Part shown: in pieces, positions 1 through 10,567 of the stretch
Layout: every line of letters starts with the position of its first letter
How positions within the stretch are numbered: position 1 is the first letter of the stretch
From: CAVVMA01 sp963788205
Lineage (GTDB): Bacteria; Desulfobacterota; Binatia; Binatales; Binataceae
Reading direction: 5' to 3'
Length of the DNA stretch: 64,000 nucleotides
NCBI GenBank assembly: GCA_963788205.1
Contig: CAWBGG010000002.1
Span: 248,001-312,000 of the forward strand
Translations under genes and position numbers: made by a program
Notes under the pieces: generated by a model
Databases searched by the model: none
Seen by the model: the letters and a program-made list of their open reading frames with translations, nothing else
What the model was told of the DNA's origin: nothing

Positions 1-3000
1 GGAAGGCGCCTGCGGCCAACACCGCGGTCGTCAGCGCGCGTCTCAACCAGAGCTACGATCAACTCGGCTTGGGCTTCGAGCCCAACGTAGGTCAGGCCGA
101 CGGCCGGGTGAGATTTCGCGCCCGCGCCGAGGGTCTGTCCATTTCGTTCACGCAGGACGCGGCCCGGATTCTGCTCAGCCGTGCTCCATCCCCGGCCCAA
201 GCCGCGCGGACGCTTCCAATTGGCGACGGTGTAACCGCAAGCAATTCGAAGCATGACTCAAAATCAGGGGTTCTGCGGCCTGCGGACAACCTGGCCCTGA
301 CGATGAGACTCGAAGGCGCGAACAAAGATGCGAAAATCGAGGGCGTAGACAGGCTTCCCGGCGTGACCAACTATTTCGTCGGCAGTGATCCCCGCAATTG
401 GCACTCCGGCATCCCGACGTATTCCAAGGTGAGATACAAAGGCGTCTACCCCGGCGTCGATCTGGTCTACTACGGCAACCATCGCGAATTGGAATGCGAC
501 TGGGTAGTCAAGCCCGGCGCACGTCCGGACAGCATAAGGCTCGCTTTCGACGGCGCCAGCCGGATTGACATCAACGGCGATGGCGATCTGGTACTGGGCA
601 CGCCACGCGGGCAAATCCTGCTGCGCAAACCGGTTGCCTACCAGGAATCGGGCGGCAAGAAGCGGCCGATCTCCAGCCGCTATACTCGTCTGTCCGGCGC
701 GCGCGTCGGCATCGAGCTGGCTGCTTACGATCGTGACCAGCCGTTGGTTATCGACCCGACGCTGAGCTACTCGACTTACCTGGGCGGCTCGTTCCTCGAT
801 TTCGCGAGCGGACTGGCGGCCGACGCAGTCGGCGATGCCTACGTGACCGGAACCGCCTGCTCGGCGGATTTTCCGATTACCCCAAAACCGAACATCGTGC
901 AGGCCACTTATGGTGGAAGTTGCGATGTGTTCGTAGCCAAGGTCAATCCGACCGGGACCGCGTTTGTGTATTCTACCTACCTCGGCGGTCCCAGCGCCGA
1001 CAGTGGCAACGCGATCGCGGTCGATCAGTCCGGCGCTGCTTACATAACCGGATACGCGGGCTCCGGCTTTCCGCTTACGCCAGCGGGCGGTTCGGTCGCG
1101 CAGCCGAATTTCGGCGGCGGAACTTCGGACGCGTTCGTGGCCAAGATCAGTCCGGATGGCTCGACGTTGTTGTATTCCACCTACCTGGGTGGCAGCGGAG
1201 TCGACGAGGGCGAAGCGATCGCAATTCCCTCGGGATGCGCGGCGAACTGCGACGCGTTCGTCACCGGATATACCGAGTCTTTGGACTTTCCAGTTGCTGC
1301 GGCGCCCAACCTGACCCCCTTCCAGACGGCCAACGGTTGTACCAGCGGCGGCGCGCCTTGTATCGATAAAAACGACGCGTTCGTGGCGAGGCTGAATTCT
1401 TCGGGTAGTGTCTTCAAGTACGCCACCTACCTGGGTGGACACAGCGGCGACGGCGGATTCGCGATCGCAGCTGACGCGCAAGGCAACGCCTATGTCGGCG
1501 GCATAACCGACGCGATCCTCATTCCGGCCTTCTCACAGAATTTCCCGATCACACCCGCGACCGCGGTGCAGAACACCTTCGGCCAAGCCGCCGCCACCGG
1601 TTTCATCGCAGTACTCAATCCGACCGGCACCGGGCCGCTGTTGTACTCGACCTACCTGGGCGGAACGGGCTTTCAGGCCATCAATGGTCTGGAGTCTGGG
1701 GCCGGATACTTTTGTGCTGACCCCCAATCTCAGCGTGAACAGCATCTATGTCGCGGGCTATGCCTACTCGAATGATTTCCCGACTACTGCCGGCGCCTAC
1801 CAGGTGGCTTTCGGCGGCTTCGATGACGAGTTCGTCGTGCACCTGGTACCGCAGAACAACCCGACCCTCCCTGGCGTGCCGTATTACACGATCGCTTATT
1901 CCACCTACCTGGGCGGCACCGGCGATGACAACGGCGGATTAATCGCGATCGACGCGACCTGCGGCGTGGTGGGTTGTGATACCTATATTGCCGGCACCAC
2001 CAATTACACCGATTTTCCGGCGGTGAATTCGTTTCCTCTGCCCGCGCCCAACGGCGAATTGCTGGTCAGCACCGACAACGGCGCGAGCTTCGGCTTCACC
2101 GGCAATCTCGGCAGCATCGGCTCACTCAATGCGCTGGTGGTCGATCCAAGCACCACACCCCATACCATCTTCGCCGGCAGCGCGCGCAAGGGCCTGTACC
2201 TGAGCACCGATGATGGCCACACCTTCGGACCCACCGTGCTTTCGCAGGCGCAGTATGCGACCGGGTTTAATGGTATCGCGATCGACTACTCGCCCGGCAC
2301 CGGCGTGTGCGCCGGCAGCAACGAAAGAGTATTCGTCGGCAATGGGCAGGGGCTGTACCGCAGCACCGATCGGGGCGTGTCGTTCGCTCAGACCGCACTC
2401 AACGGCTTCCCGGTCTCGCCGGTATTCGTCGATAGCAACGCGGAGCCGCCCGCCATCTACGTGGGAACCAAGACTCCGGGCAACCCTCCGCAGTTTCAAC
2501 TGCTGAGGAGCGCCGATTGCGCCAACACCTTCGACCCCACCGGGCTTCCGAGCGGCGCCTTCGCCTTTTCGTTGGCTTCTGATCCGAACCATAACCCTGA
2601 AGCGGTCTATGTCGGCACCAATCGCGGTGTCTTCGTCAGCAGTGTCGGGGGCATACAGTTCACCCAGACCGGAGAGAATTTTCAGCCTGCGTTCTCAGTG
2701 GCGGTCGACTCCAGTGTGAAAAATCCGGCTCCGCCGGGAAGTACCAGTCCCAACTCCAACCTGTACGCGGGCGCTCAAGTCGGACTGCTCGAAAGCACCG
2801 ACGGGTTCGCTACGGTCACCGGTCCGGTCAACACAGTCAGCCTCGCCCTCTATGACGTGAAGGTTGATGCTTCGTCCTCCCCTTCGCATATCTATGCGGC
2901 GGGCAAGCTCAACGATCTGGGCTTTCTGCTGCAAAGCACCGACGGCGGCACGACCTTCAGGGAGATCGGCCCGGCCACGGCCTACCTGCCGCCGACGACC

Positions 3001-4485
3001 AGGATCGGTTTGGATCCAGGAGTGACTACCGGAATTGGCTCGGTTACGGGAATCTTTATCAGCCCGTTCCTGGAATATAACGCCACCGTCGCCAAGCTGA
3101 GCGGAGACGGATCGACCCTGATCTTCTCCACGCTGCTGGGTCCATTGAGCGGAGCAGCGAACGATGGCTTCGCCGGCGGCGTAGCGACCGACACCCTCGC
3201 CGCAACCGGCATCAATCTGGTCTATGTAGCGGGCGGGACCGCCTCGAGTAATTTTCCAGTCGTACCGGCTCCGCCGGCGGTACCGTCTGCCGCGCAGCCG
3301 GCGCTGGCAGGTTCGCTCAACGCGTACGTGCTCCAGATCGGGCTCAACTTTCCAACCCCGACCCCAACCCCAAGCCCGACCCCAACGCCGACGCCGACCC
3401 CTACGCCCACGCCTTCGGAGAGCCCGTCCGCGACGCCGTCGCCAACGCCGAGCGCGAGTCCGACCGCGGCACCGACCTCGTCGGCTACCACAACCCCGTC
3501 GCCCACCCCAGGTCCGACGGTCACCCCCAGCGGACCCACGCAAACACCTAGCCCCTCACCGACTCCGGTAGGGCCCACTCAGACTCCGATCAGCGCGACG
3601 GCCACGGTCACTCCGACTCCGAGTGGGCCAACTCAGACTCCGATTAGCGCGACGGCCACGGTCACTCCGACTCCGATTGGACCGACGGCAAGTCCAAGCG
3701 GTCCCACCCAGACCCCGGCGCCAACTACTGCAACTGCGACTCCGGTGGCCACCGCTTCGCCTGGCATCGATACTGTGGCGGTTACTCCGGTGTCGATTAC
3801 CGCCTCTCCGGGTGCGACGCCGGTGGTCGGGACCTTCTCGGTCACCAGCCCCAGCACAAACTGTCAGCAGAGCCTGACGGACGCGTTCGTGCTCTTCGGC
3901 GACGCGTCATTGTTCACTTCGTCGACGCTGACGGCAACGATCAACGGCGCCAGCGAGACCTCCACGCAGGTTCCGTCTTCGACCGGCAACACCGACTACA
4001 GCTTCAGCCCGCCGATCATCATCCCGCCCGGCGGCACCGTCGACTTCAGCTTGCAGGTCACGATCGCGGCCAACCCAAGCGCGTCGCTGGCTATGGCCAA
4101 CCCGCCGCGGCTGGTGCTCGCCGGGATGATCCCGGTTCCCAAGGCGGGCGGGCAGATGGCCGGCCCGATGATGGTATGGCTGGGATGCCTGGGGATACTC
4201 GGCTTGGTAGTGCCGCTCTCGTCGCCGCGCCGCAAACGAGTGCTGATGGCGAGCGCGATGCTGATACTGGTCGCCGCGACGGTGTCGTGCGACCTGCCCA
4301 AGAGCAGCGGTCCATCCAAGCCGTCGAAGACCTCGGCGCCGACCTCGGCTCCAACGCAGAAGCCGACCCCCACGCCGCTGTCTTCCGATCAGACCCTGGA
4401 AGGGTTCGCGGCCACCGACTGTGTCGGTATGGTAACGTTCACACCTGAAGTGCAAGATTTGGGAACGGTCACGATCAGCAAGTAG
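1..4485 (+). CDS. SBBP-repeat / Asp-box secreted surface protein (5' partial, one frameshift)
   Basis: The reading frame is open to the left window edge. It begins with the SBBP N-terminal signature GFEPNVGQAD and then carries about six beta-propeller repeats with the YSTYLGG hallmark and DFP/AY(V/I)xG spacing (roughly 750-1950). The middle (2040-2960) has sialidase-like Asp-box repeats such as STDDGHTF and STDRGVSF, so it is probably a composite propeller. A Thr/Pro/Ser-rich stalk (3350-3770) follows, then a C-terminal domain, a hydrophobic segment near 4150-4200 and a short Cys-containing tail. The frame changes from +3 to +1 between about 1684 and 1740, near a GGGG run, with repeat homology continuing across it; one inserted base explains it. 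It is probably exported and cell-surface or extracellular; ligand unknown. Family call is firm; intactness is uncertain because of the frameshift and the missing 5' end. Confidence 0.85.
3571..3678 (+). repeat. 54-bp tandem repeat in the Thr/Pro stalk
   Basis: Two consecutive 54-base units (3571-3624 and 3625-3678) differ at only a few positions and encode GPTQTPISATATVTPTP twice. The repeat is in frame and lengthens the stalk of the SBBP protein. It looks like slippage or unequal-crossover expansion of a Thr-rich linker. Confidence 0.85.
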
Positions 4486-4506
4486 CAATCAGTCCTGGAA
4501 TCAGAA

Positions 4507-4543
4507 CGCGGCGGCACGCTCCCGACAGGGATGTGCCGCCGCG
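4507..4543 (+). terminator. GC-rich stem-loop after the SBBP gene
   Basis: An 11-bp perfect stem (4507-4517 with 4533-4543) and a 15-base loop lie 21 bases after the stop codon. No U-run follows, so it may be a stabilising 3' hairpin or a rho-independent-like terminator serving both converging genes. Confidence 0.5.
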
Positions 4544-4637
4544 CGCATTTCCAGACCACCGCACGAATCCTTTACCTCCCCGCGCTGAGAGAGCCCTCCC
4601 GTGATGATGCGCGAGCGGCGCATCGGCGCGGGAGCCG

Positions 4638-6650
4638 CTAATGCGGCTTGGCGCTCTGTTCGATTTCCGTTATCAGCGCCAGCGTGCGCGAATCATTGGG
4701 CGAAGCGGCCAGCGCGAGGTAGCATTCGTCGAGCGCCTCGCGATTACGGTTCATCGCATGAAGCACCTCGGCGGAGAGAAAATGCGGCATCGGGGCGTCG
4801 GGTGTAAGCTTGACCGCCGCTTGGTACGCGGCTAGCGCTTCGGGGTTGCGTCCTTGTGCGGCGAGCGCCCGCCCCAGCGCGGTCCACACGAGGTAGTCAT
4901 CGGGATGGCTGCGCGCCATCTCGCGCAACATCGCCTCGGCGCCGGCGGCGTCACCATGGGATACTTTTATCTGCGCCCGCGTGAGTCCGGCGGCCTCGGC
5001 GCCGCCCGGCATCGATTCGGCATACGCCAGTTCCGCATCGCGGCGCGCGTCGTCGTGGTTCAAGTCGTAGACCTGCGCCAGCAGCAGATGGTTCTCGGCG
5101 GCGGGATGCGGCAGATGCCTGATGCCGGCGGCAAGCTCGGCGGCGCCGTCGGCGAGCCGGCCCATCCGCAGGTGCAGAAGTCCGAGATCATACAGCGTAA
5201 AGGGCGCGTTGGGATCAAGGCTCAGCGAGGTCGCGAGCTGCTGCGCCGCCGCGGATAGCTCGCCGCGTTGCTCGAGCGCACTGGCGAGCCGGTTGTGCCA
5301 CATCGCGGCATCGGGACAGCGCGCGATACAGGCGATCGAGAGCGCTTCGTCGTCGTGCCAGAATCCCTGCGCCCGCCAGAGCGCTCCCGCATACAGGGCC
5401 GCCATTGCGATCGCGGCACTCACCGCAAGCCGGCGCGAGGTGGCGCCACGCCGCGCGAGGCGAAACCCGCCGTCGGCAAGTATCACACACCATCCCAGCG
5501 ATGACAGGTAGAGATAACGATCCTGCACCAGCGCCTGCTCAAAGAGCCCGCGCAGATTCATCATCGGCGCGACCGCGACTACCATCCAGGCGGCGCAAAA
5601 CAAGTAGAGCCGCCCGCGCCGGTCGCGTCTGGCAATCGCGAACAGGATCGCGCCGCAGGCGGCCAGCGCGGCGAGCGGCAGATAGAAGCCGGGCGCGCCG
5701 AGGCTCCCGACGATCGGCACCTGATGGGCCGGGCCGGCCAGCCACGGCATCACCAGCAGCGCCACGTAGGTCATCACCACGCGCGGCGCAGTCGCGATCG
5801 CCTGCGTGCCGGTCAAATGGGTCAGAGCGTTGGGGCGATTGATGAAACCGAGCACCAGCCGGCGCACAGTCAGATAGGCCAGGGTCTCGGCCGCGAACGG
5901 CGCCGAACTGACGATCGCGGTCCGTACTCGCCGCGCGCGCGGTGAAACGACTTGTCCGGGCTCGATCAGCAGGACGTACAATCCGATCAGCGCCGGAAAT
6001 GCGACCGCGCTCTCGTGGGTCAGAAGGGCGCAGGCGTAGAGCAGTATCGCGAGCGTCCAGTTGCGACGCTCGGCTCCGCCGCGCGCGATGAAGAGATAGA
6101 ACGCTCCCAGTTCGAGCGTGGCGCTGAGCGGCAGCGGGATCGCGGTGGCCCACACCACCGCCTCAGCGTGCACCGGCAGCAGGCCGAAGAGTAACGCGGC
6201 CGCCAGCGCCGGCTGTGTCCCGCCGGTGAGCCGGGCCGCGATCTCGAACACCAGCCATACCGCGGCCAGATGCAAACCGACCATAGTCGCGTGCCATCCG
6301 GCGACGTGGGGTCCGAACAGATGGTAATGCAGGCCGAGCCAGATATCCTGGAGCGGCCGATAGTATGCGCTCGCCGGCAAATGGAGCGGATCCATGAACC
6401 ACCATGAATCACGCGTCAGCGACTTCCAGAGGAACGACCACTGCCCGATCTGCCGGTTGGCGATCACCATGTCGTGGTCGTCGAAAACGAAGCCGTTGCC
6501 TAGGCATCGCAGATAGACCAACGCCGTGGCGAGCAGCACGCCTGTGATCATCAAGGTTCGGCGGCGCGCGTCCTCGCGGGCATTGGCAGCGCGGCCAGCG
6601 ACGCGACTTCGACCAGGTGCGCCCGCTTTGACCGGCAGCCCGCGCTTCAT
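4638..6650 (-). CDS. TMTC-like GT-C membrane protein with TPR tail (paralogue 1)
   Basis: A 670-residue multi-pass membrane protein. The N-terminal part resembles the PMT/TMTC GT-C fold: a first TM segment, then a conserved acidic loop with Asp-Asp at about 57-58 (FVFDDHDM), the motifs YYRPLQDIWLGL and HAEAVVW, and further TM helices. The last ~210 residues are TPR repeats (LDPNAPFTLYDLGLLHLRMG; LTPDAPMPHFLSAEVL). TMTC proteins in animals are ER O-mannosyltransferases that use a lipid-linked sugar; by analogy this may transfer sugar on the periplasmic side. I chose the ATG at 6650 because it overlaps the TGA of the upstream gene (ATGA), implying translational coupling; longer forms lie inside that gene. 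It is the last gene of a minus-strand series. Fold call is good; activity is inferred. Confidence 0.8.
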   Translation of the reverse strand: MKRGLPVKAGAPGRSRVAGRAANAREDARRRTLMITGVLLATALVYLRCLGNGFVFDDHDMVIANRQIGQWSFLWKSLTRDSWWFMDPLHLPASAYYRPLQDIWLGLHYHLFGPHVAGWHATMVGLHLAAVWLVFEIAARLTGGTQPALAAALLFGLLPVHAEAVVWATAIPLPLSATLELGAFYLFIARGGAERRNWTLAILLYACALLTHESAVAFPALIGLYVLLIEPGQVVSPRARRVRTAIVSSAPFAAETLAYLTVRRLVLGFINRPNALTHLTGTQAIATAPRVVMTYVALLVMPWLAGPAHQVPIVGSLGAPGFYLPLAALAACGAILFAIARRDRRGRLYLFCAAWMVVAVAPMMNLRGLFEQALVQDRYLYLSSLGWCVILADGGFRLARRGATSRRLAVSAAIAMAALYAGALWRAQGFWHDDEALSIACIARCPDAAMWHNRLASALEQRGELSAAAQQLATSLSLDPNAPFTLYDLGLLHLRMGRLADGAAELAAGIRHLPHPAAENHLLLAQVYDLNHDDARRDAELAYAESMPGGAEAAGLTRAQIKVSHGDAAGAEAMLREMARSHPDDYLVWTALGRALAAQGRNPEALAAYQAAVKLTPDAPMPHFLSAEVLHAMNRNREALDECYLALAASPNDSRTLALITEIEQSAKPH

Positions 6651-8683
6651 CGCGCACCCGCAGATTGTCCCGAGTGCGCCTCGCGCTGGATGGTGGCGAT
6701 CAGCGCCTGCGCGTTGCGGTCGTTGGGCGCGATCGCCAGTGCGGCGCGGCATTGCGTAAGCGCCTCCTGATCGCGCCCCAACTTGTGCAGCGCCAGGCCC
6801 GTCATCACGCGCGCGAATGGATCACGGGGCGACAGCGCCTGCGCTCGCAGGAAGCAGTCCAGCGCTTGCTGGTGGTTCTTCTCCCTGATCGCGGTCATCC
6901 CCAGCATCGTCCACGCGCGCGGATCGTTTGGATCGTTCGCGGTGAGGTCGCGCAAAATCGCTTCCGCGCCCGGCAGATCGCCGTGATTATATTTCAACTG
7001 CGCACGCGCCAGCGCCGCGACGTGCGCGCCGCCCGGCAGCGACTCGGCCTGCTTGAGCGCCGCCTCGGACTTGGCCTGGTCGCCAGTCAGATCGTAAACC
7101 TGGGCCAGGCCGACGTAGGCGTCGGCAGGCGGACTGGCAAGCCGCTTGAGCCCCTCCTCCTGTTCGGCTGCGGCCTGCTTGATATGGCCGAGCTGGGAAT
7201 CGACTACGCCCAGGTCGTAGAGCGCGGCGCTCTGGGGATCGAGCTCTAGCGCGGCCTTGAACTCGCGCTGCGCGCCCGCCAGATCGCTGCGGTCTCTTAA
7301 TGCCACGCCCAACCCGTAATAGCCGTCCACCTGGTCCGGGCTTTTTTCGATCAGCGCGGCATAGAAGGCCTCGTTGTCGCGCCAGGAATACTGAACCTGC
7401 CAGAGCACGGCTGTGCAGACGATCAGGAACGCGGCGGTGGCGGCCCACACGATGCGCCTTATTATTTTGGATCGGTCCGCAAGACTTACCGCAAAGTCCG
7501 CAACCATCAAGCACCATCCGACCGACGCGAAGTAGAGATAGCGGTCCTGCACAAACGCTCGATCGAAAAAGAGTCGAAGATTCACGACCGGCGCCATCGC
7601 CACCGCTATCCATGCTGCAAAGAATAGGTAGCGGCGGCGATGGGGATGGTTGCGCACGGCGGCCGCAAACGCGGCGGCCAGCACGAGCACGATCGCAACC
7701 GGACCCCAGAAGTGCGGCGATGACGCGCTGGATACCGTCAGCATCGCGCGGCGAGGGCCGGCCAGCCACGGCATCGCGAGCAGCGCGATGTATCCAACGA
7801 TCACCCGCGGGAGGGTCAGGATCGTCAGCGCTGGCGTCAGGTGGGTGATCCACCCCGGCTGATGAAACAGAAACCCCAGCGACAACCTGCGAGCGATCAG
7901 ATATCCGATCGCATCGCCCACAAACGGCACGGCGCAAATCAGGCTGCGGCGCAAGCGGGCGAGAATAGTATCGAGCTTGCCCTCCCAACTCGCGGGCGCG
8001 CCGAGCGGCTCGATCAAAAATACGTAGAGGGCTATCAGGGCCGGGAAGAGCACGGCCGCTTCGTGAGTCAGGAGCGCGGCCGTGTAGAACAGTAGCGCGG
8101 GAAGCCAGCGCGTGGTGCTGGTGGATCGTGTGATGAAGAAATAAAACGCCGCGAGTTCGAGCACACCGCTCAGCGACATGTCAACCCCGGGCTCCCAGGC
8201 CACAGCCTCGGCGTGGAGGGGAATCAGCCCGAAGAGCAGGGCCGCCAAAGCCGCGATGCGGACGTCATCCGCCACCTGCATCGCGATCTTGAACACGAAC
8301 CAGACGCCGACCAGATGCAACAGCACGAGGCTCAAGTGCCAGGGCATGGGGTTGAGACCGAACAGATGAAACTGTATCGCAAGCCAAATGTCCTGCAGCG
8401 GCCGGTAATACGAACTCTGCGGCAGATGCGCGGGATCGCGATACCAATACGGATCGCTCAGCAGCGATCTCCAGATGAACGACCACTGGCCGATGAGGCG
8501 GTTGCCGACGATCATGTCGAGATCGTCGAGGGAAAAGCGATTGCCCAGGCTTCTCAAATAGGCGCAGAAGGTGACCAACAGCACCCCACCCGCTATGGCA
8601 GACTCGCGCCATCCACCGAAACCGGCGCTGACGCCTGCCGCGCTTGCGGGCGCAGGAGCCTTGATCGAAACGACCCGCCTCAT
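6647..8683 (-). CDS. TMTC-like GT-C membrane protein with TPR tail (paralogue 2)
   Basis: A 678-residue paralogue with the same layout: TM1, an acidic loop with Asp-Asp at about 53-54 (FSLDDLDM), YYRPLQDIWLAI, HAEAVAWEPG, about ten TM helices and a C-terminal TPR block. The final ~205 residues are nearly identical to those of the gene at 12892-14970, although the membrane halves are clearly diverged, which indicates gene conversion. The start is the ATG at 8683; a TTG at 8728 would add 15 residues, and neither has a convincing ribosome-binding site. It overlaps the downstream gene by four bases and follows the GT39-like gene by about 85 bases. Probable lipid-linked-sugar-dependent transferase of the inner membrane; substrate unknown. 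Confidence 0.8.
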   Translation of the reverse strand: MRRVVSIKAPAPASAAGVSAGFGGWRESAIAGGVLLVTFCAYLRSLGNRFSLDDLDMIVGNRLIGQWSFIWRSLLSDPYWYRDPAHLPQSSYYRPLQDIWLAIQFHLFGLNPMPWHLSLVLLHLVGVWFVFKIAMQVADDVRIAALAALLFGLIPLHAEAVAWEPGVDMSLSGVLELAAFYFFITRSTSTTRWLPALLFYTAALLTHEAAVLFPALIALYVFLIEPLGAPASWEGKLDTILARLRRSLICAVPFVGDAIGYLIARRLSLGFLFHQPGWITHLTPALTILTLPRVIVGYIALLAMPWLAGPRRAMLTVSSASSPHFWGPVAIVLVLAAAFAAAVRNHPHRRRYLFFAAWIAVAMAPVVNLRLFFDRAFVQDRYLYFASVGWCLMVADFAVSLADRSKIIRRIVWAATAAFLIVCTAVLWQVQYSWRDNEAFYAALIEKSPDQVDGYYGLGVALRDRSDLAGAQREFKAALELDPQSAALYDLGVVDSQLGHIKQAAAEQEEGLKRLASPPADAYVGLAQVYDLTGDQAKSEAALKQAESLPGGAHVAALARAQLKYNHGDLPGAEAILRDLTANDPNDPRAWTMLGMTAIREKNHQQALDCFLRAQALSPRDPFARVMTGLALHKLGRDQEALTQCRAALAIAPNDRNAQALIATIQREAHSGQSAGAR
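6681..7309 (-). repeat. Near-identical TPR-coding block, copy A (matches 12923-13551)
   Basis: 629 bases aligned without net gaps to 12923-13551 (constant offset 6242), with only scattered substitutions (about 95% identity by eye). Both copies sit at the 3' ends of paralogous GT-C/TPR genes and end abruptly at the same codon region, so they look like a gene-conversion tract. Confidence 0.9.
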
Positions 8684-8768
8684 CAGACCGCTAACATTCG
8701 GGCGTTTCGCTGCCGCCGGCGCGGCCAAAATTTCGTGAGCGCCCCTCGCGTTCCGGACCTGCGGCGCT

Positions 8769-10514
8769 TCACCTCACTACAATCCTGTAGGCTATGCTGC
8801 CGTCCGGATAACGGATCACTACCTTGGGCGGAGCCGGAACGACGTCATCACCGGTGAAAACAAAAATGCCGTGGGGAAACACCCGCACCAACGCGCCGGC
8901 GGCATTTTTCGCTATCGCCTCGTAAACCACGAAGGGGGAAACAAAGTAGTGCCGGCCGAAGCTTTTGATCACTTGACCCCTGAACCACGCCCCCTTTACG
9001 TCAGCCGCGGTCTGAAACCATTTCGGAGGATACTGTTCGAAGACCAACATGTAGATATAGGCCTCGCTTATTCTCGGCGTGACAACCAGAACCTCCTTGC
9101 CGTCGTCGAGCCGCTTGATCTGCCTGGCAACTTCTCCCGCTCCATACTGAAAATATGGCGCCGACATCATTACGTAGTCGCCGAAATATGTTTTGCAAAA
9201 CCGCGCGCTATGGAATATCACACCGGCCAGCAGCAGCGCCGCTGCGGCGCTCATGAGTAATACTCTTTTACGCAGCAACTCGAGCAGCGCGACAAATCCC
9301 AGCGCCGACACCAGGGTCCACGGCGCCATCGCCAGGGCGTCGTGCCGGGAGTCGGGGTGTGACATAAGCACTGCCGGCGACAAATCAGGGTTAACCGCGA
9401 CGCGTGAGTAATCGCACAAAATAGACGCCGTAGGAATGTCAGTCTTTTCGAGCGCGAACGCTCCCAGCGGCACGGTGAGCATCGCCGGCAGCGCCGCGCA
9501 TATCAGCCAGCCGAAAGTGAGTAGCGCAAACTTGCGGCGCCGGACGTTGAAAAAGGCCAGCGCTGCCAGCAATATCAAAGGCGCTTGTTCGGGCAGAAGC
9601 TGCCCGAAACCGGCCGGATGGAGCATCGTCCAATGGTCGCCCCGGTCACCGCGAAAAAACAGGAACGACGGTGTGAAATAGCTTATGAAGTTGGCGCCGA
9701 GGCTCTCGAGCCGCGCGCCCTTTGTTCCCAAGATCGAAATCACGCTGAAACGCTGCTGCATTTCAGGGTGCTTCCAGATTAAGATCGCCTGCGGCAAGGC
9801 CAGCAAGGCCACAATGGCCAACGCCAGCAGTGCGGTGCGCCTGTGGCCGTTAAGTTCGCGCCAGTAGGTCAGGATCAGCACCCCGATCATGGGTGGCAAA
9901 AATGCCTTCACTATCGCGTAGCTATACAGCGATACGCCGAAGATTATTGCACTTAGTAGAAGCCATCGGTCCCGCCGCCACTTGAGCCACAGGACGAAGC
10001 TCAGCACGGCGAGGGTTGTCATAGTGTCCGCGGAGATCGTCTCGATACCCTGGCGACTTAGCACCAGATGCCACGGCGAAGCCACGCCAAGCACCGCAGC
10101 GGCGGCAGCCCCCGGCAGTCCGAGCACCAAGCCGGCGAGAATAGTGATTGCTCCAAGATCGACGAGTCCCCAAATCGCCGCGCACAGCCGCACTGCGATC
10201 GGGTTAAGGCCAAATATGGCCGTCAACGGCACGAGTGAGTAATCGAACAGAGGCATCCGATAGTCGCCGAACCCCTTGAAGAAAATGGGGAGAAAGTTAT
10301 TCCACTGATCGCGGCCGGTAGTCAGGATACTGTAGGCGTCGTAGAGGTTGCACAACTCGTCCGGATGCCATCCGAGCGGAGCCGTGCTCAATCGGACGAT
10401 CCGAAGTATCGCTGCGGCCCCTAGCGCTGCGACGGTCAAGACCATAGCCAGCCGCCCTACCCGAGGAGAGCAAGCCAGGCCCGTGTCGTAGACGCGCGTT
10501 TGATCAGATTCCAA
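8769..10514 (-). CDS. GT39/ArnT-like membrane glycosyltransferase
   Basis: A 581-residue multi-pass protein. After TM1 comes the sequence GWHPDELCNLYDAY; the Asp-Glu at about 52-53 matches the catalytic acidic pair of the first periplasmic loop in PMT/ArnT-type GT-C enzymes, which move a sugar from an undecaprenyl- or dolichyl-type carrier. About ten TM helices follow, then a soluble C-terminal part (ISEAYIYMLVFEQYPPKWF) typical of the family's periplasmic domain. The start is TTG at 10514, supported by AGGAG about nine bases upstream. It lies between a YfhO-like gene (ends 10568) and TPR paralogue 2, all on the minus strand, so it is probably part of the same transcript. Acceptor is unknown (lipid, polysaccharide or protein). 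Confidence 0.8.
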   Translation of the reverse strand: MESDQTRVYDTGLACSPRVGRLAMVLTVAALGAAAILRIVRLSTAPLGWHPDELCNLYDAYSILTTGRDQWNNFLPIFFKGFGDYRMPLFDYSLVPLTAIFGLNPIAVRLCAAIWGLVDLGAITILAGLVLGLPGAAAAAVLGVASPWHLVLSRQGIETISADTMTTLAVLSFVLWLKWRRDRWLLLSAIIFGVSLYSYAIVKAFLPPMIGVLILTYWRELNGHRRTALLALAIVALLALPQAILIWKHPEMQQRFSVISILGTKGARLESLGANFISYFTPSFLFFRGDRGDHWTMLHPAGFGQLLPEQAPLILLAALAFFNVRRRKFALLTFGWLICAALPAMLTVPLGAFALEKTDIPTASILCDYSRVAVNPDLSPAVLMSHPDSRHDALAMAPWTLVSALGFVALLELLRKRVLLMSAAAALLLAGVIFHSARFCKTYFGDYVMMSAPYFQYGAGEVARQIKRLDDGKEVLVVTPRISEAYIYMLVFEQYPPKWFQTAADVKGAWFRGQVIKSFGRHYFVSPFVVYEAIAKNAAGALVRVFPHGIFVFTGDDVVPAPPKVVIRYPDGSIAYRIVVR

Positions 10515-10567
10515 GCGGTCTTTCTCCTGCGGTTTCGACCGTAGTGGATCGAAGTATGAGGGGCAAG

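Noticed and set aside
264..1481. Long minus-strand ORF opposite the SBBP gene (405 codons)
   Set aside because: Its protein is Arg/Ala-rich without motifs, and the plus frame carries clear SBBP repeats; GC-rich shadow frame.
3350..3770. Pro/Thr repeats as a CRISPR-like array
   Set aside because: The repeat is in-frame coding sequence for a Thr/Pro stalk without unique spacers.
4638..6752. Upstream extension of TPR paralogue 1 to 6752, and of YfhO copy 1 to 12994
   Set aside because: The extra N-terminal residues lie out of frame inside the 3' ends of the upstream TPR genes and are alike only because those ends are near-identical.
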